A DNA stretch of 64,000 nt, from positions 682,001 through 746,000 of the forward strand of contig NC_079243.1 in the NCBI RefSeq assembly GCF_028009165.1, written 5' to 3'. This DNA is from Akanthomyces muscarius (taxonomy: Eukaryota; Ascomycota; Sordariomycetes; Hypocreales; Cordycipitaceae). Shown here piece after piece: positions 35,873 to 47,300 of this stretch. How positions within the stretch are numbered: position 1 is the stretch's first letter; every line of letters begins with the position of its first letter. The translations under genes and the position numbers were made by a program. The notes below the pieces were generated by a model that searched no databases, was not told where the DNA came from, and saw only the letters and a list, made by a program, of their open reading frames with translations.

Positions 35873-36850
35873 ATGAAGACATCTTTAATCATCGGAGCCT
35901 GTTATGCTGGCATGACGGCTGCCGCTCCCGCACGCTCTCTCGCCGCTAGGGGTGCTTTGACGGAAACAGCATCTAGTGAAGGCCTTGCCCTCCTTCTCCA
36001 AGCCATGACCTTGAGACCACTCCAGGACAAGTCAGCAACTGCTTCCACCGTCAAGGTACTTGCGGAGAACCTGGGAGACGTTTTCAAGGGCCCGCTCAAG
36101 GAGATTCTTGAGAGCCTGGACATTGGTGGCCTGCTCGAAGCTTGCAAGCCTGCCGGTGGCGAAGGAGGTGGAGAAGGTGGCAAGCCTGGCGAGGGCGGCA
36201 AGCCTGGTGAAGGTGGTGAAGGCGGCAAGCCTGGTGAGGGTGGCGAGGGTGGCAAGCCTGGCGAGGGCGGCAAGCCTGGTGAGGGTGGCGAGGGTGGCAA
36301 GCCTGGCGAGGGCGGCAAGCCTGGTGAGGGTGGTGAGGGCGGCAAGCCTGGTGAGGGTGGTGAGGGTGGCAAGCCTGGCGAGGGCGGCAAGCCTGGTGAA
36401 GGTGGTGAAGGCGGCAAGCCTGGTGAGGGTGGCGAGGGTGGCAAGCCTGGCGAGGGCGGCAAGCCTGGTGAGGGTGGCGAGGGTGGCAAGCCTGGCGAGG
36501 GCGGCAAGCCTGGTGAGGGTGGCGAGGGTGGCAAGCCTGGCGAGGGCGGCAAGCCTGGTGAGGGTGGCGAGGGTGGCAAGCCTGGCGAGGGCGGCAAGCC
36601 TGGTGAGGGTGGTGAGGGCGGCAAGCCTGGCGAGGGCGGCAAGCCTGGTGAGGGTGGTGAGGCCGGCAAGCCTGGCGAGGGTGGTGAGCCCGCCGAAGGC
36701 GGCAAGCCTGCTGAAGGCGAAGGCGAAGCTGGAAAGCCTGCCGAGGGTGGCAAGCCCGCTGAAGGTGAAGCTGGAAAGCCTGCCGAGGGTAAGCCCGCTG
36801 AGGGTAAGCCCGCTGAGGGTGAAAGCGGCAAGCCGGTAGAAGAAAAGTAG
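35873..36850 (+). CDS. Secreted collagen-like protein (58 Gly-X-Y triplets)
   Basis: This single-exon gene encodes 325 residues from the ATG at 35873 ([13 protein letters not shown], a signal peptide to about residue 20). Residues 20-99 form a non-repeated helical domain ([20 protein letters not shown]) with one Cys before the array. Residues 100-273 are 58 consecutive Gly-X-Y triplets, almost all GKP or GEG. The tail is an imperfect AEGGKP/GEAGKP repeat ending GKPVEEK, with no GPI signal. Gly at every third place with K-P and charged E/K is the collagen signature, though Gly often in the Y place should weaken a triple helix. The insect pathogen Metarhizium has a collagen-like surface protein, MCL1, but homology here is not shown. 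The array is open in all frames on both strands, so reverse frames here are artefacts. Confidence 0.8.
   Translation: MKTSLIIGACYAGMTAAAPARSLAARGALTETASSEGLALLLQAMTLRPLQDKSATASTVKVLAENLGDVFKGPLKEILESLDIGGLLEACKPAGGEGGGEGGKPGEGGKPGEGGEGGKPGEGGEGGKPGEGGKPGEGGEGGKPGEGGKPGEGGEGGKPGEGGEGGKPGEGGKPGEGGEGGKPGEGGEGGKPGEGGKPGEGGEGGKPGEGGKPGEGGEGGKPGEGGKPGEGGEGGKPGEGGKPGEGGEGGKPGEGGKPGEGGEAGKPGEGGEPAEGGKPAEGEGEAGKPAEGGKPAEGEAGKPAEGKPAEGKPAEGESGKPVEEK
36170..36691 (+). repeat. Gly-X-Y minisatellite inside the collagen-like gene
   Basis: The array is built from 18-bp (GGKPGE) and 27-bp (GGEGGKPGE) units, often paired into a 45-bp higher-order unit. All are multiples of 9 bp, so unit gain or loss preserves the Gly-X-Y phase. 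Such arrays usually vary in length between strains. Confidence 0.9.
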
Positions 36851-37560
36851 ACCTGACGGGATCGCGGCGCAAGGTCATGATCTGGCAGTTGCTACCAGTA
36901 CTCCTTTATATATGGCAGAACTTCGGAAAGGGCTGGTTCCTACGACATAATAGCAACAGTGTACATTTAGCTAGATAGAACGATTTTCAACGTATAACGA
37001 CACAACAACCCTAAGAGTACACTCGCGAGTATCGGGCTCACTGCCACTGACTTGTGTGGGCAGACAAGCGACCATCACAGCACTGACCTGTGATACAATG
37101 AACAGTTGTTTGCACACGAGTAATGGCTGATCTCTATGGCCAGGGGACACAACCAGAAGCGATTTGAAAATCTTGGGGGCGCTAGAGAAACGCATGTGCG
37201 GCTTGCAGATGACAGTCTTCCAGTCGTCTTCTGATGCCTGGCGGAAAAGTGATTCAGCCCAAAATCTCAGTACCGGACTCCTGTGTCGTCGCTACTTCAG
37301 AGTGCTTGACAAGACTGCTTTGGCCAGAGTCTTGTCAATCGATCTAATTGTCAATTTTTTTAGAGCATTTTATCAAAAGATGTCATTTATTAATGTGCGG
37401 AAATTGTGTACACCCGCTGCCCGTTGTCGTGGGTATTTGGTAAGCTCCAACTTAGCCTTAGCTACCCCTAAGTTACCGTCTCTGCTGCTCTACGCAGACC
37501 GAGCATTTGTCTCACTACACAACCAGACGCCATCGCCTGCCTGGACGCGCCTTAACAAAT
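36851..37560. other. Intergenic / promoter of the SDR gene
   Basis: No gene is supported. The 60 bp before the ATG at 37561 are C/A rich, as in fungal leaders. Confidence 0.5.
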
Positions 37561-38547
37561 ATGACAACCGCAATCATCTACATATTGGCAGCCATAGGGG
37601 CTGGAGTCATCCTCCTAGCCATTATTTCAGCCGTCAGATTCGTCTCTCTCCATTTTCTCCATCCTAAGCAACCGCTCGAGCGATACAAGCGGTCAAGCGC
37701 AGAGCCTGCGTATGCGTTGATTACGGGCGCAAGCGCAGGGATTGGCTTTGGCATTGCAAAAGAACTCGCGAAGCACGGATTTGGAGTGGTCATCTTAGGC
37801 CATGTACAAGATGAGCTACAAGCCGCTAAAAAAGCGCTCGAGGTTGCGACACCTGGCGCGCGCGTGCGCGTCATTGTGATGGACGCTATCAAGGCAACTC
37901 CAGTTGATATGCAAGACATGATTGAATCTCTCAAAGACATCAACCTGACCATATTGGTGAACAATGTTGGAGGCAGCGCCGTTGGACCGCCGCCCTTCCG
38001 AGAGCTCATGACCTACTCAGCTGCTGACGTCGATGTCGTCATCAATCAAAACTCGCGGTTCATGGCATTGCTCACATCTCTAATGATACCTGTTCTGTCA
38101 AATTCATCCTCCAGCCCGGAGGATCGGTCATTGATACTCAATCTCTCAAGCCAGGGTATGGCTGGTGTCCCGTTCATCGTAATGTACGGCGCCACAAAGG
38201 CCTTCAACCATGGATTCAGCGTTGGCCTCGCTCGAGAACTGGAAAACTCTCCAAATACGAGGAACGTGGATTGTTTGGCGATTATTCCCGGAGATGTACT
38301 GTCCCAGGGCAATTCGAAGGGAGTAGCTGAAGCCGCCCCAAAGGCCGATTATTTCGCGACGCAGGTTGTATATACGGTCGATGCTGCCATTAGGCAGAGA
38401 TTACGAGCAGTATCTCCGTACTGGCGTCATGATGTTGAGTGGAGGCTGATGGGGTGGCTAGGCGAAGATATTGTGAGCCAAGAAGTCGTAAAGGTTATCG
38501 GCACGAAGCGGGACGCGTGGAATGCCCACTGCACGAAAACAGAATAG
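37561..38547 (+). CDS. Short-chain dehydrogenase, 3-ketoacyl-CoA reductase-like (KAR/17-beta-HSD12 type)
   Basis: This single-exon gene encodes 328 residues. The ATG at 37561 is chosen because it opens the membrane anchor MTTAIIYILAAIGAGVILLA; an in-frame frame upstream lacks good context. The Rossmann motif is TGASAGIGFGIAKELAKHG. NNVGGS follows, then the catalytic Ser in LNLSSQG and the Y-x3-K pair in MYGATKAFN. This pattern with an N-terminal anchor fits the ER reductase that removes the 3-keto group in very-long-chain fatty acid elongation (Ifa38-like) and related steroid dehydrogenases. Basal fungal genomes also carry extra copies of unknown substrate; this one sits in an accessory region, so a specialised role is possible. 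A 18-base G run starts five bases after the stop. Confidence 0.82.
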   Translation: MTTAIIYILAAIGAGVILLAIISAVRFVSLHFLHPKQPLERYKRSSAEPAYALITGASAGIGFGIAKELAKHGFGVVILGHVQDELQAAKKALEVATPGARVRVIVMDAIKATPVDMQDMIESLKDINLTILVNNVGGSAVGPPPFRELMTYSAADVDVVINQNSRFMALLTSLMIPVLSNSSSSPEDRSLILNLSSQGMAGVPFIVMYGATKAFNHGFSVGLARELENSPNTRNVDCLAIIPGDVLSQGNSKGVAEAAPKADYFATQVVYTVDAAIRQRLRAVSPYWRHDVEWRLMGWLGEDIVSQEVVKVIGTKRDAWNAHCTKTE

Positions 38548-38552
38548 CGCCA

Positions 38553-38570
38553 GGGGGGGGGGGGGGGGGG
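38553..38570 (+). repeat. Poly-G homopolymer (18 G)
   Basis: An uninterrupted run of 18 G immediately after the SDR stop codon, in its presumed 3'UTR. Confidence 0.85.
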
Positions 38571-38805
38571 AGACACGAAATGAGGCAGCTAATTCGATAC
38601 ATTTTTTGCATTACAGGGCCTATGGTTGACATATGTGCACTTCGGTATTTGTTGTATAAGCTAGCCATATAGGTAACGAACAGCGAGACATATCGTCAGG
38701 AAGTATCGTTAGAGCTTATTACTTCGGGCAAGGGCGCCAGTCAAGATGGAATTTGACCGTCAGAACGCCGCTAATGTGGTCGACCTGTGCTCAGTCTTGT
38801 TAGCT

Positions 38806-39468
38806 TCAATCATTACGCTCCGAAACCCAGTGTTCACTGACCGCAATCAGCGCCGGCAAGTTTGTCGGGCTAATGGCGCAAGCTGTATTCATATTAAGAA
38901 TGGCAGTGCTGCCTCCACAGGGCGAATAGGAAGAAATGCCTGGGTTAGAATGAAGATCAAAGTTGCCACTGTAAGGACCCTTGAGAGGCAGCTTAAAATC
39001 GACATGATCTGATCCGCCACCTGTGAAAGAGTATGTATTGACGCACTGGCCGTTGACCTTGGCGGGGATTTCAGCGTAGCCATACATATCCGTATCAACG
39101 ATAGAGAACCTTGGACACGTGTTAGTTGATGCTTTAACACTTTTACACCTCACTTACTGATAACCCGGCGTAAACTCCATATTAATGGTAAGTTTGCAGT
39201 TCTTACGCCAATCCTTTGGCATGGTGTCCGGACCGGTTTCGACCTCGTACTCGGAGAAAGTAACCTCAAACAGTGTACCCGTGGTATCAACCTGCACATC
39301 AGCGGTGCCTTTTGGGCAACCGCTTCCTAACACGCTGATACCCACGACCTTGACATGTTGTGGTTCTTCTGCTGGTTTCCCGGGACTGAGTTGGCGGCTC
39401 TCTACAGCGAAACTTTGAGCAATACCCAGAAGCGGCAAGACTAATGCAACCTTGTAGAAGTGACGCAT
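38806..39468 (-). CDS. DUF4360 secreted protein
   Basis: Two exons (39468-39158 and 39109-38806) with a 48-bp intron (GTAAGT donor, CCAAG acceptor) encode 204 residues. The ATG at 39468 opens the signal peptide MRHFYKVALVLPLLGIAQSFA. After a short propeptide-like stretch the DUF4360 pattern appears: GSGCPKGTADVQ near the start, then TFSEYEVETG, NCKLTINMEFTPGYQFSIV, and a final FDLHSNPGISSYSPCGG. DUF4360 proteins are secreted and common in ascomycetes with no known biochemical role. The gene is opposite in direction to the SDR gene, their 3' ends 258 bp apart. Confidence 0.85.
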
Positions 39469-41460
39469 GCTGAGCAATCGGATGTTGATGAGACTAGAAA
39501 ATAGTATCTATTATTCAAGTCTTGCGGTTGTTTGTTTGTCATTTTACCCGTCCGACAGAGGGAAAGACCTCAAATTTATACCCGAATGCTGCAGATTGTC
39601 GGAAACCTGACGAAAATTTGCAGGGCCTGGAACGTCTGGACAAGCTTGTTGTTGCTATCGAGGCAGGGACTTTTGTACTTCAGCTTCAGCCGCATGCGCG
39701 ATACGATGGGTGTAGAAAGCATCGCAGAGTATTTCAATATATCTGCAACTTAATTTCATGCCGCATCTCGTTAAGAACATATGTACGTGTGCCCACTCTA
39801 GAAGGCCGTATAGCTCGGTGTGCACTGTGCTAGGAAACGATCTGCGGAGACCCAAGCCCAGATAGAAGATAGTACCTGCTCTTTTTGTCACGACCGATCC
39901 TGGCTCACTTGACCAAATATGCTATGGCAGTTAACAACGAAGGTATTGGACCCTACATGCCGATGCTGAAGCAAGGGTGTGGTTGGTGGAGTCGTTTTGC
40001 TGAACCATGTGCCCAGCTCAGGCGATGTGACGCCGTCAGCTCAGCTGGGCAGCCTCGGGAGACTTCCGTGTAAATGTGCCGTGAAGCTGGAATTTTGTGC
40101 CAGAGATGGGCGAGGGCAGTGAACGGACCTGAAAAACGCATACCACCATGTAATTGATCTCAGTGTAAGTTTTGTGACGAAAGATGCTAGCTTGGGATGA
40201 GTGATGCCTGGCATCTGAAGAAATGCAGTGCAAGCGACACACCTAAATATTTGAGGAAGAGCCGCCATGGCCACCAGCACAATGATGACTGCAGAACTAC
40301 AACTCTTAACAATGCTTCTATAGCTTTTTAATTAACTACCAGTTCTCTCGATAACCTCTTTACGTAATGTAACTATTTAAAGATGCGGGGTATCTTGGCC
40401 GCTACCCAGATGGCGTTCCTGGTTTGGCTCGGCCCGTTCTACATTGTTCTAGATGACGCCTCACTCCAGATGACCTTCCCCCTTTACGCTACATCGGCTT
40501 GCGCCACCTGCGATGGCTCGACAGTGTCAGTCCACAGGGTTGCGTGGCGGGGTACAGGCCGAGCATCTTGTTGCGGTGCGTGTCGCGCAACGTTGTTCAA
40601 TGGCTTTGGCACGGCAGCTAGCTGCGATTAGCCATCGTAGCCCGGCCAATAACGTCCAACATCTAGTACACGAATCTGCCGCACGACAACAGCAAAGGCA
40701 GTTTGACCGTGGAGGTGAGCTATACATTCAAGGATCTAGTTCTTCTCTCAGGGCCTCTGCCGCCCCGGTAGACATCATAAACCACACCTGGAGAGTGTAT
40801 CTCGACGATGCGCTGTAGCGCTACATCATGAGAAGAAACACACTGGACGAGAAGTGTAACAATGCACAGTCTTAGACCGCACGCGGAGGCCCCTGTCTAG
40901 CTGTGTTCAATTATCGTGTGGGCGGGCCGCCGTTAGGGGGCCCGCTAGAAAGACCGCCGTGGCAACTGAATAACTACCCCAGAGCTAACATAAACTTTAA
41001 TTAGATGTGCACAACATTGTACAAGCTAACTGGATCGATGGTTCCGGTAGTTAGTGCCTAGATCCTCGCCCAACTATCAAGGCGTGAAAAAACCAAGGCT
41101 GTTGTTCATAATCCAGACTTGGACCGCATGTATTAACCAACGTTACCCAGCGTGACCTGCAGACTTGCTCTGCCGCAGCTACCACAGGGACGGACACCGA
41201 CATGACAAAATGCTCGGCAACTCTCGCGAAAAGAACCGGATGCCTGTTTATAACAGCAACAAGGCAGCGCACGACGCCAATGAATCCATTGGCTCCTCTA
41301 GCAACTGCTGTTATTGCCATTAGTGGAACATCTCGGAGCGATTTCGTGCGACGAATGAGTCAAACCATCTGCGGCAAATATTCTAAATTGCAGACATCTA
41401 GTAATTTAGTGGCAGTGTTTCGTGAGCCAGAGCTCGCCAAAGACACTGCCCAATTACACA
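39469..41460. other. Intergenic 2 kb, no supported gene
   Basis: Short frames at 40383-40631 and 40513-40818 overlap in different frames and could be remains of a gene, but no family is recognised. The rest has no coding signature. Confidence 0.45.
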
Positions 41461-43157
41461 ATGCCAATACACAGCAATAAATTCGTCATGGCGCTTGTTC
41501 GGGCAAGCATATTTTTTCAAGTCAGCCCCGACGGCCCTGCCAGCCGCTACCAGCAACCGCAGAACACTCCCGAATTTGCCGGCTGCGACGAAACATTGAG
41601 TCCATGGGCCATTGCCTGTCGTCATGGTCGCTTTGATTTCACTTTTCTTTTTGAGCATTTTTTTCTGGCCGCCGTAGCACCGGCCATTTTCTTGCTGCTT
41701 CAACAATTTGCAGTGTGCAACTTCCTGGTAGGGCGCCGAAGTGAAGGCCAGTATAGCAGTATACTTCAAATTGGTGAGAGTCTTGTCACTATAGGCATGT
41801 GCTCAGGATGACACCGCAGCCGGCTGCTAACTGGGAGTCCTTCGAGGTTACCTGATCGCTTTTAGCAGCGGTGCAAGTTGCGACTCTCATCGAATTGGAG
41901 AGCTGTCGCGACCATTTGCCTTCCCAATCCGCGCCACTTCCATCACCGTGGCAGACTCCCTCACTGTCATGATCCAAGCTTGAACGCGCCCGCTCTATAA
42001 AACTGTCTTCCGCCGTTGCCGTTTACCTCGTGATTTCGGTACTCCTCAATACCCTGCGTTGTGGCACCCACTGGCTAATTGCGGGCCTTGATTCACTTGC
42101 GGCCACTGCTGCAGCCGGCCTTATCGTCAAAGTCGCTATTCTTTGGCTGGAAGCTCAGAACGAAAGGAATATTCTGATCCAAGACTAGGGGTTGTTTGGT
42201 CAAGAAGCCACAAGCAGTGCCTTGAATACTGCGTTCTTGTGGTGGGTAAATTCACGGCTTTGGGTCGGGCAAATATCGCTCTTGAAGTCTTCGCAGCTAC
42301 CGACACTTGAGCCGCGATTTCGTGCACAGTATCCGCCGCCCGAGATGTTTCGGGACTGAAAAATAACAAGAGTCCAGCAAGCATGCTCCACTTCGGACTT
42401 TGGTGAGTACTACAAATATTGCCATTGTCGCTGGCACGATAACTTGGATCTTGCTCTCAATCACAACCTCGCTGTGCCATTTTACGTCGCCGGAGGTATA
42501 TCTCATGTCTCAAGTTGCAATACGCATCAAGAGAATGACTACAGGCTAGAGACTGAGTATTCTCTCGTCACTAGAACAGCGCCCTTGTTCTTTACCTGAG
42601 ATTCAATTGAAGCAGCCTGTGAGCAGGCAGAGGTTTGGATGAAAGTCATGATGCGCTCGGCGCTGATGTCCACAATTCTACACTGTGCGGCGCAGCTCGA
42701 ACCAGGTGAGAGAAAAAAGTCGCTGACACTCGTTACTGCACATGTTTCTCGTGCGGTTTCAGCGTTTCATACGGTCCACGAGCTCTGGATTACTCCGCTT
42801 GAGATTGTTGTTGCAACGTGGCTGTTGGCAAGACAGATTGGCTATGGGTCAATTGGGTCTTTAGTCAACGTCATCGGCACGTCCTTCAAGTGAAGTTAAA
42901 CAGCCACCGATGCATTTTAACCAGGCTTTGCGGCTGGAAACATTGTGTCGGCATTCATGGCCAGGTATGTTGGCCCTGCGCAAAGAGGTTGGGTGGAGGC
43001 AATCGAGCAGCGGGTTTCCGATATCACAACCGTTCTTGGCTACATGGCAGGAATCAAAATGTTTGGCCTTGTCAACCATGCTCGCGCTCCATTCAGGGCC
43101 TACATGTGCCACGCATCTAGTTCGAGTCTCTCTCCTTGGAGCCTCCATAGAGGTTGA
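41461..43157 (+). pseudogene. Truncated ABC-C (MRP-like) transporter pseudogene
   Basis: An ATG at 41461 opens the N-terminal domain typical of fungal ABC-C proteins (CDETLSPWAIACRHGRFDFT). An intact-looking intron (41774-41865) joins in frame to a second membrane block. The same frame then meets TGA at 41970, TAG at 42186 and TGA at 42357, with clear transporter sequence continuing between them (KLSSAVAVYLVISVLLNTL, LNTAFLWWVNSRLW). Further segments in shifted frames show the first membrane core (VSRAVSAFHTVHELWITPLE and QRGWVEAIEQRVSDITTVLG). Nothing like a Walker A, signature or Walker B follows by 44.3 kb, so the nucleotide-binding half is missing. The layout matches the intact ABC-C gene at 54469-58895. 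Confidence 0.85.
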
Positions 43158-44307
43158 AGGATCCGAAACCGACCATTTGCTGTAATCTGGCCGCCTAGCT
43201 ACCCTGTTGGCGAAGCAAGGTGGGCTGTTCCGAGCTCTGCGAGGGACGAGAGATAAAGGTATGAACAAAATCCATTATTATTGTGGGAACGGGAATGAAC
43301 TACGAAAAAAATGAGATTCAACTACTCCGTAGAGTGAGAAATTTGACGCAATTTATTTTATACTATTACCTGTACTTAATCTTTATTCACGTCATCCGTG
43401 CATCCTTCTCCGGTGGCTGGCTCTGTCCGCATTTTATTACGTGCTCTCTGCTTTTATTAGCAACCATTGACATACAGAGGTTAGGAGGACCTCTTTTGTG
43501 TGCGCGCCAAATACAGGCCGTCTGTCTCGGGCTTGTTCAAACCGGGCTTCCCTTGTCTCCGACTCTCCGCAATCCTCGCTGCTATTTGCTAGCGCCTCCT
43601 CGTATTCCGAAATGAGAAAATGCTAGCTGCTGCAGCCTTACAAAGTTGCCAAGCCATACATGCCAGGCACGGATTAAAAATAGCCCAATCGGACACTAAA
43701 AGAGATCCCGCTAAATCGCAGAGGGCCCTTGCCTTTGTTTATTCAGGCAGGCCTAGTGTTGAAAAAGACGAGTTCTGATTCACGGTCCAGGTTCATGTCA
43801 GCTCCCAATTCAACATTCTCCTCAACGTAGATGTTGGGTCGGGCTTTTGTTTACGGCCTCGGAACGGTTATCCAGATATGCCAACGAGCCCTATGAACCC
43901 TGCGCTTCGCGGAGGGTATGGCGCAGTGTGGGATTGTGGAGCTCCCACAAGGAGGCAGTGCAGTTTGAGAGCAACATACCGGCCGTAACCGTGAATCCTT
44001 CGAAGGATTTGCTCCGTCTACTCAATAATGGCGTTTCCGGGCGGGATCAGCTTCCATTGGCAGATGAAAGCCACGAGAGACTAATGCAAGGGCTCGTATT
44101 CAAGCTATTTTTGTTTGCACAGCCACCTCCCTGCGAAGCAGCACATAGCTTTCCGGCAATGAATCCCATTTATTATTGAACTCGAAGCATCATAGCGCAG
44201 TACAAGGCTGTAGCGCGTTTAATAAATAAAGAATGTGTGACCAGCAGCTCGAAATGGCTTCTGTAGTGGTCGTTTAGTAATTCCAGTCTCGGGAATCGCA
44301 GGTCAAC
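43158..44307. other. Intergenic / promoter of the glucan synthase gene
   Basis: No gene is supported. The frame at 43847-44179 has no conserved feature, and the ABC-C remains do not continue here. Confidence 0.5.
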
Positions 44308-47300
44308 ATGACGGAGAACGCGGAAAGCAACAACCTGCATCGGAATAAGGGCCATGCCAACTATTACGGCAATTCGACACCGGAAAACGACCCGTACTAT
44401 CAAGACAGCTACGCACACGACGACTACCAAGTCAATGGCGAATATGACGAGTCGGGTTACTATGATGAGTCGTACAGTACATTGGTCTAAAAACGGCTTG
44501 TCCAAATACTAATATCAAGACAGAGGATACTACGAAGCGAGACACGAAAATCCCTACTACAATGATGGCGGTTACTATGACGGTGAAAGCCAGTACGCCG
44601 ATGAGTACGGCTACCATTACACAGACGAGGGCCTAGATCAGTCCGATCTCGGCCGTGCGAGCTTTGACGGCTTCAGCATGCCTATGGCAGCTTCCCAAAG
44701 ATCGGTTCCTGAATCAGTTGTGGATTATGCCGATGGAAACACGGCGTCAATTTCGGAGCCATATCCTGCATGGTCGGGGGAAGCTCAGGTTCCCGTGTCA
44801 AAGGAGGAAATCGAGGAAATCTTTGTGGAACTGACGAACAAGCTCGGGTTCCAAAGAGATAGCATGCGAAACATGTACGATCATCTTATGGTCATACTTG
44901 ATTCCAGAGCATCGAGAATGACTCCCAACCAGGCACTCCTATCGCTTCATGCCGACTACATTGGGGGGGACAATGCCAATTATCGAAAGTGGTACTTTGC
45001 AGCTTGTTTTGACTTTGATCACAAGTCGAAAGCAAGCGGTCGCAAAGAAAGGTCTGGCTCCAAAAAGAAAAAGGGGGAAGATTCAATTGTCACCGAAGTC
45101 AGCGCAAAAGACATAATCGATGAGTCTGAGCCCCTCACCCTGAGGACGGCCGAAGACCAATGGAGAACAAGAATGAGTCGAATGTCACAATTACAGCGAG
45201 TCCGTCAAATTTCTCTGTACCTGCTTTGCTGGGGCGAGGCTAATCAAGTGCGATTCATGCCTGAAGCACTATGCTTCATTTTCAAGTGCGCGGATGACTT
45301 CGTCAACGCTCCCATTAGCCAGACAGCGAGTGACGGGGCAGAAGAATTCGCCTATCTCAACACGATTATAACGCCTTTGTACCGTTACATCCGCGACGAG
45401 CTGTACGAGATATCCGATGGTGTGTACGTACGACGCGAACGTGACCACAAGGACACTATCGGATATGACGACTGCAATCAACTCTTCTGGTACCCTGAGG
45501 GGATATCCCGGATTGTTTTACAAGACGGCGGAAGAATTGTGGATTTCTCCCCTGAGGAGCGATATCTGAAACTCAGGGATGTGAAATGGCAAAAGTGCTT
45601 TTTCAAGACATACAAAGAGACCAGATCCTGGCTGCATATGCTCATCAACTTTAATCGCATCTGGATAATCCACGTCACGATGTTCTGGTTTTATACCTCC
45701 CACAACGCCCCAACGCTTCTTGTAAAAGACTACGAGCAGACCCTCGATCAACAGCCGACACCGGCTAAGCAATTCTCTATTGTTGGATTTGGCGGCTGCA
45801 TTGCGACTTTGATACAGATCTTGGCCACTTTTGCTGAATGGGTCTACGTTCCTCGAAAATGGCCTGGGGCGAGTCACTTGACAAGTCGATTGTTCATCCT
45901 CATCGGCATTCTAATTCTCAATGCTGCTCCTGGCGTCAAAGTCTTTCTTTTCCCCACGCAGACGAAGGACAAGCTGTACCGCATTGATCTAGCACTCGGC
46001 ATCGTCCAGTTTGTTATTGCAGTGCTGACATATATTTATTTCTCCATTGTTCCACTCGAGAGCTTGTTTGGGAAGTTCTGGAAAAAGAATAGGAATCGTC
46101 CTCTCGCCAATCAAGTCTTTACTGACAACTTTCCGGATCTCTCATTCAACGATCGTGCTACTTCGGTTGGCCTATGGATGATCGTCTTTGGCATCAAATT
46201 TGGTGTGTCCTACAAGTTCCTGACCTTGTCCTACAGAGATGTCATCCGCTATTTGGACATTGCCAAAGTGACCTGTGCAGGTGACAACATCTTTGGAAAG
46301 GTCACCGACGTTCTTTGCAAACATCACAATGTCATTCTCATTGTCCTTACGGGATGTACCGACGTCATCTTCTTTTTCCTCGATACCTACCTCTGGTATG
46401 TGTTAGTTAATACAGCATTCTCCATTGCTCGCGCATTTTATCTTGGCTCGTCTATTTTGACGCCCTGGCGAAATGTTTTCACACGCCTGCCGAAGCGCAT
46501 CTACTCAAAGGTGCTAGCGACGCCGGATATGGACGTCAAGTATCAACCGAAAATTCTCATTTCGCAAATCTGGAACGCGGTAGTTATTTCGATGTATCGC
46601 GAACACCTCCTTGCGCTTGAGCACGTCCAGAAGCTACTCTATTACCAGGTGTCTTCTGAAGAGACTGGAAAACGCACTCTGCGGGCGCCTACCTTTTTCG
46701 TCTCCCAAGATGACAATTCTTTCAAGTCTGAATTCTTCCCCGCCAACAGTGAGGCATCGCGCCGAATATCCTTTTTTGCCCAGTCACTCTCTATGCCTCT
46801 CCCAGAGCCAGCGCCAGTCGATGGCATGCCAACTTTCACTGTTATGATCCCGCACTATAGCGAAAAGATTCTTTTGACGCTCCGGGAGATTATTCGTGAA
46901 GAAGACCCACATTCAAGAGTCACTGTACTTGAGTATCTCAAACAGCTACACCCCCACGAATGGGAGTGTTTCGTGGAGGATACGAAGATCCTCGCAGACG
47001 GTACAGCTGGCGTCGAGCCAGACGAAGACAAGAAAAAGGTTGACGACCTTCCATTCTACTGCATTGGATTCAAATCATCTTCTCCTGAATACACTCTACG
47101 GACGCGCATTTGGTCGTCTCTCCGATCGCAGACCTTATATCGCACTGTTTCCGGCTTTATGAACTATGCTCGCGCTATCAAGCTTCTGTACCGCGTGGAA
47201 AATCCGGAGGAAGTGCAAGCATTTGGACGTCAAGCACACAGATTGGACCAGGAACTCGAGCGCATGTCGCGGAGAAAGTTCAAGATCTTAGTGTCTATGC

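Noticed and set aside
35902..36831. A 309-codon open frame on the minus strand rich in Pro, Ser, Gly and Leu
   Set aside because: It is the reverse reading of the Gly-X-Y array. The unit is a multiple of three without stops, so all frames stay open. It has no signal peptide, and the plus strand has one.
40383..40818. Overlapping frames that might be a fragment of an enzyme
   Set aside because: The frames overlap in different registers with no recognisable motif.
43847..44179. A 110-codon frame before the glucan synthase gene
   Set aside because: It needs a non-ATG start, has no conserved features and does not continue the ABC-C pseudogene.
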